The translations under genes were made by a program, and so were the position numbers. Source: Paenibacillus sp. FSL R5-0623 (lineage in GTDB: Bacteria; Bacillota; Bacilli; Paenibacillales; Paenibacillaceae). From it: a stretch of 64,000 nucleotides of DNA. The notes under the pieces are model-generated. The model saw only the letters and a program-made list of their open reading frames with translations. It was not told the origin of the DNA and did not search any database. The stretch is taken from the NCBI RefSeq assembly GCF_037974265.1, contig NZ_CP150233.1, positions 3,534,001 to 3,598,000 of the forward strand. Reading direction: 5' to 3'. Below, piece after piece: positions 42,520-51,401 of the stretch; position 1 is the first letter of the stretch, and each line of letters starts with the position of its first letter.

Positions 42520-43641
42520 TTAATTTAAAACACCGCTGCCGACTATGGTAACCTTCACTTCCGGGTGAAAACGAACTTGGGCATATTGTTTATTCCAGTT
42601 TAGGTTTTTCCACACGTCCGGGTAATGTGCAATTAAATGTCTGCCAATTCCGAAGGAATCACACCCGCTTTGCTGAAGTGTCTTGATAATTTTTTCTGCG
42701 TCCTGAGTCATGTCATCGGATAACTTGCGGTTCAGACGTTCAATCGTATCTTTTTCCTGAAGATGATTCATTGCATACTCAACGATCGTTACTGGAAGTT
42801 CGATATGGAGATTCACATCAATTTGGCTATCATTTGCAACCTTTACCGCCAGTTTGCGCTTAATTTGTGCGATATTCGCTTCATAAGTGACATAGTTGCG
42901 TAGGTTGTTGGAAGGCCCTGGGTGAACCTTTTTGACAAAACGCGCCGCTTTATTCCATTTCCCACTCATAATAATGTATAGAGGAGCCTGTTCGGTATTG
43001 AGACTGCCACTGAACCTTTGCCCATGAAACAGAGCGATTCCCCGAGCATCAATCTCCTCTCCATCCTTATAAAGGTAAGGCAGCGTAAAATCCTGTCCCG
43101 GATCCAGCATGGGAGGGAGAAGGGTCTCTAACGTCATTTCAGGAAAAATACATAATTCCTCCAGACTCTTAATTTTTTTCGTAATAAAATCACCAATCAA
43201 TATGCTGCCAACTTTTTTTTGGTGTAACAAATCTCCTGCATCGCCATCCACAATCGCAATTTTCACATGTGAGGTCGGGTAATCGGGTTCCCGATATAAG
43301 ACGTCCAGGTATGGGTAGATATCATTTTGTGCGAGTTTGTTGCCGTATAAGATCATCCCATATTTGAAGAAACGGATATCACCAGTCACTTTAGCGCGAA
43401 TTCTATCCGTACTTTGACGGACGGATCTCCCGGTGCCAGAGTGGACTTCATTACCGCTGCCCCCTTGTTGACTCTCAGAATCATCAACAATTTCAAGCGT
43501 CTGTTTAATTTCACCCTCTGATGTGATGTCAAACGCCGAAGCATTAGCCAGTCTTGCATCTTTTAAACTATCCTGATCCCAGCATCCCGTCATCACCATG
43601 AGCAGGATCAGCAGGACAAGGAGTTTTCCTCGTTTACTCAT
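42520..43641 (-). CDS. Spore germination lipoprotein, Ger(x)C family
   Basis: This 373-residue C subunit of a germinant receptor is anchored to the outer face of the spore inner membrane. The lipobox MTGC places the acylated Cys at 20, followed by the WDQDSLKD stretch typical of the family (family form CWD/N-xxE-L). The three-domain GerC body fills the rest (FFKYGMILYGNKLAQNDIYP, GIALFHGQRFSGSL). It overlaps gerB by 4 bp (ATGA) and is last in the operon. Expression is expected in the forespore. The germinant cannot be inferred from sequence. Confidence 0.93.
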   Translation of the reverse strand: MSKRGKLLVLLILLMVMTGCWDQDSLKDARLANASAFDITSEGEIKQTLEIVDDSESQQGGSGNEVHSGTGRSVRQSTDRIRAKVTGDIRFFKYGMILYGNKLAQNDIYPYLDVLYREPDYPTSHVKIAIVDGDAGDLLHQKKVGSILIGDFITKKIKSLEELCIFPEMTLETLLPPMLDPGQDFTLPYLYKDGEEIDARGIALFHGQRFSGSLNTEQAPLYIIMSGKWNKAARFVKKVHPGPSNNLRNYVTYEANIAQIKRKLAVKVANDSQIDVNLHIELPVTIVEYAMNHLQEKDTIERLNRKLSDDMTQDAEKIIKTLQQSGCDSFGIGRHLIAHYPDVWKNLNWNKQYAQVRFHPEVKVTIVGSGVLN

Positions 43642-44726
43642 ATCATCTTCTCTTTTCGTTTCATTATATAAGATAGAACCAACAGTAGCAGAGGCAGGAT
43701 CATGAGAAAAAAGTATGCCGATCTGTTGGCTATCGTACTAATCAACTCAAGGTTTTCCTTCTGTTGTGGCAGATAGGCAATTACGCAAGAAGCAAGAACG
43801 ACATAAGGGACGGCTTTTTTATGGTGTTTTTGTTTGAAGAGATAACTTATACCATAGGATGCCGTATAGTAGTAGCCACAAATGGCCCCAAAAATTGATA
43901 TTAACCAGATGGGGAGGAACAGAAAATCGGCCCGATCCATTGTCCCGAGTGGGATAGAACGGAGCAAATAAATGACAGGTTCAGGCATTAAGTCAACCTG
44001 CTGGGGACTGAAAGCCGTTGAACAAATAAACACGGTAAATGCATACAACAACACAACTACAGCACTTGCAGAAGCAACGGACTTAAGTTTGCCACCGCTG
44101 TTACCTTCAACCATGGGAAACACAACGAGAAAAAACTCGAAGCCGAACATAGCCATTAATGTTTCGGTTGATCCACTAATGATATTGGGCCACCCTGCTT
44201 CCGTCATAGGTAAAAGATATAACAGATTGATTTCCTTGAGTCCATAACTGATCAACACCATCATGGGCAAAACCAAAAAGGAGATGAGTACAAGCACCCG
44301 GGCAATGATTCGTAATTTTTGCCGAACCAAATAAATACTGCTGAATAAAAAGAGGGCAAATATAGCCCACCGTGGCGTATCCTGCAGCATCCAGCGATTA
44401 ATCACACTGTAGGCATTCACCAGAACAGAAGTGCCCATTAACAGGAAATATCCAACGTAGGCAATGATCAGCAACTTGCCAATCCATTTACCCGTTATAA
44501 GCGTTACAATGTGATATATGGACGAACTCGGGAATCTTCGCATCAATAGCCAGCATAACAGTATGACAAGTTGAATCAGTATACCTCCAAGGAAAACAGA
44601 AATCCATCCCCCACCGTTGGACAGAAGGTGTATCCGATAAGGGAGGGATAAAATATCTACACCGATTTCAAATTTTATAATAAGTAAGAACAATTGTCCC
44701 CGTGTGATCGTCGTTTCCTTATTCAC
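43638..44726 (-). CDS. Spore germination permease-like protein, GerB family
   Basis: This 362-residue integral membrane B subunit of the receptor belongs to the amino acid/polyamine/organocation (APC) transporter-like superfamily and has about ten predicted helices. Family landmarks are TITRGQLFLLIIKFEIGVDI at the N-terminus, INRWMLQDTPRWAIFALFLF, and YYYTASYGISYLF. In characterised receptors this subunit binds the germinant. Translation starts at GTG 44726, overlapping gerA by 8 bp. The length is normal for the family. Confidence 0.93.
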   Translation of the reverse strand: MNKETTITRGQLFLLIIKFEIGVDILSLPYRIHLLSNGGGWISVFLGGILIQLVILLCWLLMRRFPSSSIYHIVTLITGKWIGKLLIIAYVGYFLLMGTSVLVNAYSVINRWMLQDTPRWAIFALFLFSSIYLVRQKLRIIARVLVLISFLVLPMMVLISYGLKEINLLYLLPMTEAGWPNIISGSTETLMAMFGFEFFLVVFPMVEGNSGGKLKSVASASAVVVLLYAFTVFICSTAFSPQQVDLMPEPVIYLLRSIPLGTMDRADFLFLPIWLISIFGAICGYYYTASYGISYLFKQKHHKKAVPYVVLASCVIAYLPQQKENLELISTIANRSAYFFLMILPLLLLVLSYIMKRKEKMI

Positions 44727-46182
44727 GTTTTTTCCAACTCCTAGAGAACTTCTGCTGATTCAGCCGCTGCGGGCGGGCATCATGAGGACGTCCGCGAAGC
44801 GCCCAGATGGGAAATCGGATCCATACATCCTTCATGTCAGCTAATCGGAAAGGAGCGACTGGAGCAAAATAAGGCGATCCGAAGTTTTCCAGCTTACAGA
44901 GGTGAATGGTTAAAATAACCAGACCAAATGCAATGCCGATATATCCAAAAAGCGCCGCCCCAATCATCATTGGAAAGCGGAGAATACGTACTGCTGAACT
45001 CATCTCATGCGAAGGCACCAAAAACGATGAGATAGCAGTTAGTGATACCACAATAATCATCGTATAGGATACAAGCCCAGCTCGAACGATAGCATCACCA
45101 ATAACCAAACCGCCAACGATGCCGATGGTCTGGCCCACTCGGCTGGGAAGTCGGACCCCGGCTTCTCTTAATACTTCAAAGATCAGTTCAAGCAACATTG
45201 CCTCTACAAGTGCAGGAAAGGGGATGTTCTGCAATGATTTCTTGATTGTGTGTGCCAGCTCGATCGGTAAAATAGCGGAGTGAAAGGAGATCGTAGCAAT
45301 ATAAACAGCAGGTAATGTAAAAGCAATGATAAAACTCATCATGCGAATTAACCGTAAAAAAGAACTGACAATCCAGCGACCATTATAATCATCCGGACTT
45401 TGGTAAAAAGCAAAAAACGTCACTGGAGCGATAAGAGCTGAAGGACTTCCTTCGGCAAGTATGGCGACGCGTCCCTCCATCAAATTGGCAACAACCCGGT
45501 CAGGTCTTTCTGTACTGAGCTGCTGGGGAAACAGAGAAAAGGGGTTATCCTCTATAAACTCTTCAATAAAGCCTGAAGCGAGCACCATATCTGAAGATAT
45601 GGATGCAATTCGCTCTTTTACTTCGTTCACCAACTCCGGATTGGCCAAGTCCTGAAGATATACAACTGCAATTTTGGTATGTGTCTTCTCGCCGACGTTA
45701 AAATATCGAACGATTAAGGATGGACTGATAATTTGTCTACGGATTAGATTCAAATTAACGGAAAGCTGCTCTACGAATCCATTGTGCGGCCCTCGAATAA
45801 CACCTTCGTTTTCCGGTTCGGTTGTGCTACGGACATACATTTTCTCGGTAGAAAGAATGTAAAACTCTGGGTGCCCGTCGACTATGTAAAGACATTTCCC
45901 TTGAATAAGTGAGTCTACTCCACGTTGCAGATCCGTATCTTTTCGACTTTCTAACGTGGTGAACGATGGGTAGATTTCCGAATGATTTTGGCTATTCAGT
46001 GCTGTTAAGACATGTGTTTGAATGATCTCCAGATCTACAAGTGAATCGATATAGAGAAGCACACTCTGTACACCATTAAGTAGAAGCTGTTGTTGTTTCA
46101 AATCGTCAGTACAGTAGAGGGACTGCTCTACATAAGTAATATTCATTTTTAATTCAGAGAATGCCTGTTTGGTTGGGGTCAT
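44719..46182 (-). CDS. Spore germination protein, GerA family
   Basis: This 487-residue A subunit of the germinant receptor has a soluble N-terminal half and a membrane C-terminal half with about five helices. Signatures are LIQGKCLYIVDGHPEF, ESPTEPE-like TTEPENEGVIRGPHNGF, QDLANPELVNEVKERI, EGRVAILAEGSPSALIAPVT and RLPSRVGQTIGIVGGLVIGD. It is the first gene of the A-B-C operon, with GAGGTGG before the ATG. A sigma-G-like promoter lies about 35 bp upstream. The C-terminus is basic (KFSRSWKKRE), and its codons overlap the gerB start. Confidence 0.95.
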   Translation of the reverse strand: MTPTKQAFSELKMNITYVEQSLYCTDDLKQQQLLLNGVQSVLLYIDSLVDLEIIQTHVLTALNSQNHSEIYPSFTTLESRKDTDLQRGVDSLIQGKCLYIVDGHPEFYILSTEKMYVRSTTEPENEGVIRGPHNGFVEQLSVNLNLIRRQIISPSLIVRYFNVGEKTHTKIAVVYLQDLANPELVNEVKERIASISSDMVLASGFIEEFIEDNPFSLFPQQLSTERPDRVVANLMEGRVAILAEGSPSALIAPVTFFAFYQSPDDYNGRWIVSSFLRLIRMMSFIIAFTLPAVYIATISFHSAILPIELAHTIKKSLQNIPFPALVEAMLLELIFEVLREAGVRLPSRVGQTIGIVGGLVIGDAIVRAGLVSYTMIIVVSLTAISSFLVPSHEMSSAVRILRFPMMIGAALFGYIGIAFGLVILTIHLCKLENFGSPYFAPVAPFRLADMKDVWIRFPIWALRGRPHDARPQRLNQQKFSRSWKKRE

Positions 46183-46214
46183 TGATCCACCTCTTCATCA
46201 AATGCGACATGGAT

Positions 46215-46244
46215 TATCTTGTGCAAAATCAAGACTATTATTCA
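46215..46244 (-). promoter_or_regulatory. Possible sigma-G promoter of the ger operon
   Basis: On the minus strand, TGAATA (46244-46239) and CAAGATA (46221-46215) are 17 bp apart. The -35 fits the forespore sigma-G consensus, and the -10 differs from CATNNTA at one fixed position. Confidence 0.4.
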
Positions 46245-46413
46245 ATAGGCACTTCTTATTCAAAGAACTTATAACCAAACATTGAAAAAATAACTGCACT
46301 GAATCCATAATTTACAATTGAATTAGAAACTTTTTCCTAAATCTAGCGTCTAATATTATGACTTTATGAGGGGTTATAAATTACTAGAGAGTAGAAGGAG
46401 CCAAAGACAACGC

Positions 46414-48711
46414 ATGAATATGAAGAAGAAATTATCCATTTTTACCGCTTTAGCCGTTTTTCAAGCATTTGCAGTCGGTTCTGTGAGTGCGCAATCAGCA
46501 CCGCAAGGTGACACCGCGTCAGTAAACACAGCCAATGTAGAATCAGTTGAGGTGTTAAAGCAAGAACAGCCGATTGCAGAGCGTGAAGTGAAGACGGAGA
46601 GCAATAACAAATCTATCAATACTCCGCCCACTGAAGCCAAGGACACTCAAACCTCAACCGGCACTGAGGCAACACCTAAAACAGATAGCGAGAAACCTGC
46701 ATTGGATGGGGGAGAGACCCCTGCAAACGAAACGGGTACGAAACCTGTGGCTCAAGAGGAAGCACCTGAGGAGGAAACGCCAGCTACACCTGCTCAAATA
46801 GAGCAACCATCCATTGATGGAACGTCTCCTGTAGCAGCAGGTGGAAATCTGACGTTGTACATGAATAGCAACAAAATGGAGCAGGATGGAAAAACATATC
46901 TTGCTGGCCAGCCAATGGCTGTAAAAAATGGTGTATCCTATGTTGCAATCCGTGCGCTGGTAGACCGAGTGGGATACGGCGTCAAATATGATAATAAAAC
47001 CAAGGAAACCATCATAATTAGTGGTGAGGATGAACTCCGATTCAAGACGAACAGCAAGGACTATACCGTAAATGGTGAGACCAGAACAATGAAGGGCCCT
47101 GCGTATCAGCAAAAAAGTACATTCATGGTACCTTTAACTTCCATTACTCAAGCTCTGAACATCACCTATAAAGTGAATCAGTCGGCCAAGACGGTAGTGC
47201 TGAATCTTAATACAAAACCTGTTGCAAGCTTTACTATTTCCCAAAAGGAAATCTTTGCGGGTGATCAAGTGGAATACGTGACTTCTTCCAGTTCACCTAA
47301 TGGAATGGATATCGTTGACGAACGCTGGACTGGTCGCCAGGATTCATATGATCAAGCAGGTACATATACGATTTCATATCAAGTACAGGATTCCAACGGA
47401 CAATGGAGTGATCCCTATTCAACTACGATTGAAGTTTTGGCTCCTAATCTTCCCCCTGTAGCCATGTTCGCCACGGATAAAGAAGAGTATAAAATGGGCG
47501 AAAAAATAACATACACAGACCAAAGTACAGATGATGAAAATAATATTGTTAAAGCGGCGTGGGAGAACAATTCACTTGCGTTCTTTGAACCGGGTCCAAA
47601 AACGGTGACTCTTACGGTAACTGACAATCATGGCGCTACGAACACGTACTCCAAAGTCATTACCATAACGAATGAGACCTTATATTCTTTTACCGACTTC
47701 AATTTACTCTTCACGCCGGTAGGACAGAAATTCACCTTTAACGGCGGCGAAGTGACTACCATGGAAAAAGTGCCATATACGTACATGGATGAGCCAAGTT
47801 TGCTGATCCGCAGCAACAGCCCGGAAACTGTGAATACAGAAGGCATTGTATATAAAGAATCATCTTCGGGGCAGACCCGTTTCATGATTCACCACGTGAA
47901 CAATACAGGCAAAAGAGTAAAAATGTATGTGATTGCAACTAATAACAATCCAAATCCGGCTGTATTTGAACAACAGAATATGGGCTTTGCCGGACCTACA
48001 CCATATGCTACCGTAGCTGGGAAATTGTCTATTGATAAATGGTTCAAGTCGATTCAGACTGGAGCGGATCAAAAGAAAGAGTACCTTCAACCTGGGGAAA
48101 GCAAACTCATTTTGACCGAACTTAATAAAACGCCGATGAAAGAAGGACAAGTCATCTCTCTCTATTCAGATGCATATAGTGATTATTCCTTAGACTATAA
48201 CGTTATTCTGGTGGAAGAAAATAAAGATCCGTTTGAAGCCTTGCCATTGCTTCCCGTGCTTGATCGTGACGGAGTGCACAACCGTGGTACGTACCCGAAT
48301 GCGACTCGCATTATAAAGTACGATGAGCACGTGGGAATCAAACCTGCCCGTCTGCCACTTGGTGACAATTCAAGCGATCCCAATCTGGCAGGAACAGATC
48401 CGATGGCTTACACAGACGCATCCAATGCGGGTAATTTCGGTGTATTGTACAAAATCACGCTGACCAATGTTGCACCGCGTACGCTTATCTCCTTTAACCC
48501 TCGTGGAGGGAAGTACTCCGGAGTAGCTCTGGTGAACAATCAGTTGGTATCGATTGCCGAAGGTAACGTTGCGGTTGCCAATTCAAGTGAACAAAGCGTT
48601 CTTTACCGCACCGGGTTAACTGGAGAGAGCGTAACGATTCTATTCTCTGCCGCGCCAGGAAGCAACCTGCCGGTCAATCTGCTCTTTACACCGCTCCCAT
48701 CAGAGAAGTAA
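46414..48711 (+). CDS. Secreted protein with copper-amine-oxidase-like N-domain and PKD-like domains
   Basis: This exported protein of about 765 residues has a signal peptide (cleavage near GSVSAQS) and an acidic Thr/Pro/Glu-rich linker (about 35-140). A copper amine oxidase N-terminal-like domain follows (GVSYVAIRALVDRVGYGVKY, STFMVPLTSITQALN). Such domains are common non-catalytic envelope modules in Paenibacillus. Two PKD-like domains follow (PVASFTISQKEIFAGDQVEY, PVAMFATDKEEYKMGEKITY), then a C-terminal region of about 340 residues that is not recognised. ATG 46414 is chosen; the nearest GGAG is 13 nt upstream, so the start is uncertain. It may be an adhesion or envelope protein. Confidence 0.75.
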   Translation: MNMKKKLSIFTALAVFQAFAVGSVSAQSAPQGDTASVNTANVESVEVLKQEQPIAEREVKTESNNKSINTPPTEAKDTQTSTGTEATPKTDSEKPALDGGETPANETGTKPVAQEEAPEEETPATPAQIEQPSIDGTSPVAAGGNLTLYMNSNKMEQDGKTYLAGQPMAVKNGVSYVAIRALVDRVGYGVKYDNKTKETIIISGEDELRFKTNSKDYTVNGETRTMKGPAYQQKSTFMVPLTSITQALNITYKVNQSAKTVVLNLNTKPVASFTISQKEIFAGDQVEYVTSSSSPNGMDIVDERWTGRQDSYDQAGTYTISYQVQDSNGQWSDPYSTTIEVLAPNLPPVAMFATDKEEYKMGEKITYTDQSTDDENNIVKAAWENNSLAFFEPGPKTVTLTVTDNHGATNTYSKVITITNETLYSFTDFNLLFTPVGQKFTFNGGEVTTMEKVPYTYMDEPSLLIRSNSPETVNTEGIVYKESSSGQTRFMIHHVNNTGKRVKMYVIATNNNPNPAVFEQQNMGFAGPTPYATVAGKLSIDKWFKSIQTGADQKKEYLQPGESKLILTELNKTPMKEGQVISLYSDAYSDYSLDYNVILVEENKDPFEALPLLPVLDRDGVHNRGTYPNATRIIKYDEHVGIKPARLPLGDNSSDPNLAGTDPMAYTDASNAGNFGVLYKITLTNVAPRTLISFNPRGGKYSGVALVNNQLVSIAEGNVAVANSSEQSVLYRTGLTGESVTILFSAAPGSNLPVNLLFTPLPSEK

Positions 48712-48770
48712 TGTTGCTTTCTCTCTTGTCTCTTACAACGAATAGTTTGAGTGGCGCGTTAATCATCGAC

Positions 48771-48802
48771 AGAAAAGACTCCGTATGGAGTCTTTTCTTT
48801 TC
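48771..48802 (+). terminator. Rho-independent terminator
   Basis: AGAAAAGACTCC and GGAGTCTTTTCT form a perfect 12-bp stem over GTAT, followed by TTTTC. Confidence 0.88.
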
Positions 48803-48837
48803 ATAACTTATTTCTACTAAGGAGGAATACAATTCCG

Positions 48838-51123
48838 ATGAATGTAGTCGTCAAGTTGATACGTGAATTCAAAGAGCGAGATAACCGGCGTTTGTTGAAG
48901 GATTATCGAGACAGAGTGGAGCTTATAAGGAAACGGAATTTGGAAACTTGGGACGATCAGCGCCTGCAAGCGGAATCCCTTCGGCTGCAAGAAGAAGCAA
49001 GATCAGGTAAGCCTTTGGATGATCTGCTTGTTGATGCTTATGCTCTAGTCTGCGAGGCTGCGAAGAGAACACTCGGATTACAGCCTTACGATGTCCAGAT
49101 TATGGCTGCTATCGCTCTGCACGAGAGATTTTTGATTGAGCAGCATACCGGTGAAGGAAAAACACTCTCTGCTGTTATGCCTGTATATCTCAACGCGTTG
49201 ACAGGCAAAGGCGTTCATGTACTTACTTTTAACGACTACTTGGCAAATCGAGATGCAGCGTGGATGGGCCCGATCTACCGTTTCCTCGGGTTAACGGTAA
49301 GCTCGGTTCAAGCGGGCATGAGCCTGTTCGAGAAACGGGAAGCTTACGCCAAGGACATAACCTATGTTACGGCTAAAGAAGCAGGGTTTGATTATTTGCG
49401 CGACACAATCGCATTTAATGAAGCGGATACCGTACACCGTCCTTTCCATTACGTCATCGTCGACGAAGCAGATTCATTGCTTCTTGATGAAGCGCGGGTG
49501 CCATTAGTCATTAGTGGCGATTCGAGTGCTTCCAAAAGTGATGGTGTTCTTTTCGCAGAAGTCGCCCGGCAGCTGCAGCCAGCAGAGCATTACGATTTTG
49601 ACGAGTTCCAGCGGAACGTTTACTTGAATGAAGCGGGTGCTGCGAAAGCGGAGTCGCTGCTGGGATGTGGCAATTTGTACGATAGCCATAACAGTCATTG
49701 GTTAACTTCATTGAATTGTGCGCTGCATGTGGAATCGTTATTAAAGAAAGACGTCGATTACATCGTCCGGGACGGTGGAATCGAGCTAATCGAAGAACAC
49801 ACCGGACGTGTGGCCGAGAACAGGTATTTGCCGGACGGGCTGCAAGCTGCGCTGGTGGCAAAAGAAGGGTTGCAGTGGATGGCCGGCGGGAGAATTCTCG
49901 GTATGATCACGATTCAGCACTTTATTAGCCTGTACTCGGGAATTTGCGGAATGACGGCTACGGCACACGCTTCAGCAATGGAATTTGAGGATATCTATGC
50001 GTTACAGGTTGTGCAAATTCCTCCAAACCAGCCCAACATACGGATCGACCACAAGCACCGAATTTACACCCATAAAGAAGCCAAATATAAGGCGCTTGTA
50101 CAAGAAATCTCTTCCGTCCATAGGATGGGACGCCCCATTCTTATTGGTACGTCAAGCGTCGAGGAATCTGATATGCTGGCGGAGGCGCTTGCCGCTGCTG
50201 GCGTACCTTGCCAGGTTCTGAATGCCAAAAACGATGCAAAAGAAGCCGAAATCATCGCTAAAGCGGGAGAAATAGGCGCGGTAACGGTATCTACGAATAT
50301 GGCAGGGCGCGGCGTCGACATTCGTCTCGGCGGTGGTAATCCCTCTCAGGCAGAAGTGGTTGCCAAACTGGGCGGATTATACGTGATAGGTACATATGTG
50401 AACGAAAGTATGCGGATTGATGACCAGCTGCGCGGACGTTGCGGCCGCCAAGGTGACCCTGGATCTTCCGTATTTTATATTAGCCTGGAGGAAGAGTTGA
50501 TGCTGCGCTTTGGCATTCATAAACTGTTTCGCGCTCCAAATCAGGACGAGGTTCTTGATGATCCGGCGCTCCACAACAAAATCGAGCATATCCAGCGCGT
50601 TATTATAGGTCAAAACTTCGATATTCAGCGGGAATTGAACTGTTATTCGGATATGGTGGAGGATCAGAGGCGAATTCTATATGAAGAACGGCTCGGAATT
50701 TTGAAATCTGAGAGACTGATGAGTCCATCGGAGCAGCGTGTACGGCTTTTTTATATCGACGAGTTCTGGGCTGACCATCTGGCATTCGTTTCTTACATCC
50801 GTGAAAGTATTCATCTCGAGAGCATTACCAGTCGCAACCCAATCGACGAGTTTCATACGCAAATCACCCAAGCATTCGAGCAAATTCCGGCTAAAATTGA
50901 TCATGAATCGGCGAATATGCTTAGAAAACTCGGAGGTTCGAATGATCCCGAGAAATGGGAACAGTTCGGTCTGAAGAGTCCTATTTCGACTCGGACTTAT
51001 ATGATCAACGATCAATACAGCCAAGATAAGCGCAGTTCATGGACCGGAACGACGGTGTTTGCTTTTTGGGGCAGTAAGATTTTGAAGCTGTTACTGAAGC
51101 CAGTATATAGGATGTCAAAATAG
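48838..51123 (+). CDS. secA2: Accessory SecA-type translocase ATPase (SecA2-like)
   Basis: This 761-residue ATPase drives protein export. The Walker A motif is HTGEGKT (103-109), the DEAD box is at 209-212 in VIVDEADSLLLDEAR, TSSVEESDML and STNMAGRGVDIRLGGGNP mark the second motor domain, and QLRGRCGRQGDPGSS is motif VI. It is shorter than housekeeping SecA (about 840) and lacks the C-terminal zinc-binding CxCxSGxxxxxCC. It ends instead in an unusual hydrophobic, basic tail (VFAFWGSKILKLLLKPVYRM). No SecY2 or Asp genes are nearby, so it presumably uses the main SecYEG. AAGGAGGA precedes the ATG. The PKD-domain protein just upstream is a candidate client. Confidence 0.88.
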   Translation: MNVVVKLIREFKERDNRRLLKDYRDRVELIRKRNLETWDDQRLQAESLRLQEEARSGKPLDDLLVDAYALVCEAAKRTLGLQPYDVQIMAAIALHERFLIEQHTGEGKTLSAVMPVYLNALTGKGVHVLTFNDYLANRDAAWMGPIYRFLGLTVSSVQAGMSLFEKREAYAKDITYVTAKEAGFDYLRDTIAFNEADTVHRPFHYVIVDEADSLLLDEARVPLVISGDSSASKSDGVLFAEVARQLQPAEHYDFDEFQRNVYLNEAGAAKAESLLGCGNLYDSHNSHWLTSLNCALHVESLLKKDVDYIVRDGGIELIEEHTGRVAENRYLPDGLQAALVAKEGLQWMAGGRILGMITIQHFISLYSGICGMTATAHASAMEFEDIYALQVVQIPPNQPNIRIDHKHRIYTHKEAKYKALVQEISSVHRMGRPILIGTSSVEESDMLAEALAAAGVPCQVLNAKNDAKEAEIIAKAGEIGAVTVSTNMAGRGVDIRLGGGNPSQAEVVAKLGGLYVIGTYVNESMRIDDQLRGRCGRQGDPGSSVFYISLEEELMLRFGIHKLFRAPNQDEVLDDPALHNKIEHIQRVIIGQNFDIQRELNCYSDMVEDQRRILYEERLGILKSERLMSPSEQRVRLFYIDEFWADHLAFVSYIRESIHLESITSRNPIDEFHTQITQAFEQIPAKIDHESANMLRKLGGSNDPEKWEQFGLKSPISTRTYMINDQYSQDKRSSWTGTTVFAFWGSKILKLLLKPVYRMSK

Positions 51124-51212
51124 TGATGGGAGCGTGACGATCGATGAACAATAATTGTTGAATTCGATTATGAAACTGAGATTTTTTGGGGAGAAGTATA
51201 AATACGGCATTG

Positions 51213-51242
51213 AAAGTCGCTATCTTAGCGGCTTTTTTTTTA
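51213..51242 (+). terminator. Rho-independent terminator (AGTCGCT/AGCGGCT family)
   Basis: AAAGTCGCTA (51213-51222) and TAGCGGCTTT (51226-51235) have a 3-nt loop and are followed by more T. The stem matches that at 2391 exactly, with a different loop. Confidence 0.85.
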
Positions 51243-51310
51243 TTTTAGTAGAACAAGTTCTTGTCTCACCTGCCGGGATTAGCTGTTTGAACGAACCCTG
51301 GTACACTTCC

Positions 51311-51372
51311 TTAAAATCTTATAAGAAATTCTTGATATATCAGAAATTTATCCGATAGGCGGGTGCTATTAT
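51311..51372 (+). promoter_or_regulatory. Putative second YesN-type regulator element and promoter, copy 1
   Basis: The 39-bp element 51311-51349 (TTAAAATC-K-TATAAGAAATTCTT ... AGAAATTT) recurs at 61970-62008. It contains AGAAATT half-sites 18 bp apart. A -10 candidate, TATTAT (51367-51372), lies 17 bp beyond the element, matching 18 bp in the other copy. Confidence 0.6.
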
Positions 51373-51401
51373 ACAAATACAAACAAAGACGAGGTGATGA
51401 A

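Noticed and set aside
46654..47112. Minus-strand frame of 152 codons inside the PKD-domain protein gene
   Set aside because: It lies opposite a supported secreted protein gene and has no ribosome site or recognisable domain.
48838..51123. Housekeeping SecA
   Set aside because: It is about 80 residues shorter than SecA, lacks the C-terminal zinc motif and sits away from prfB or other usual secA neighbours.
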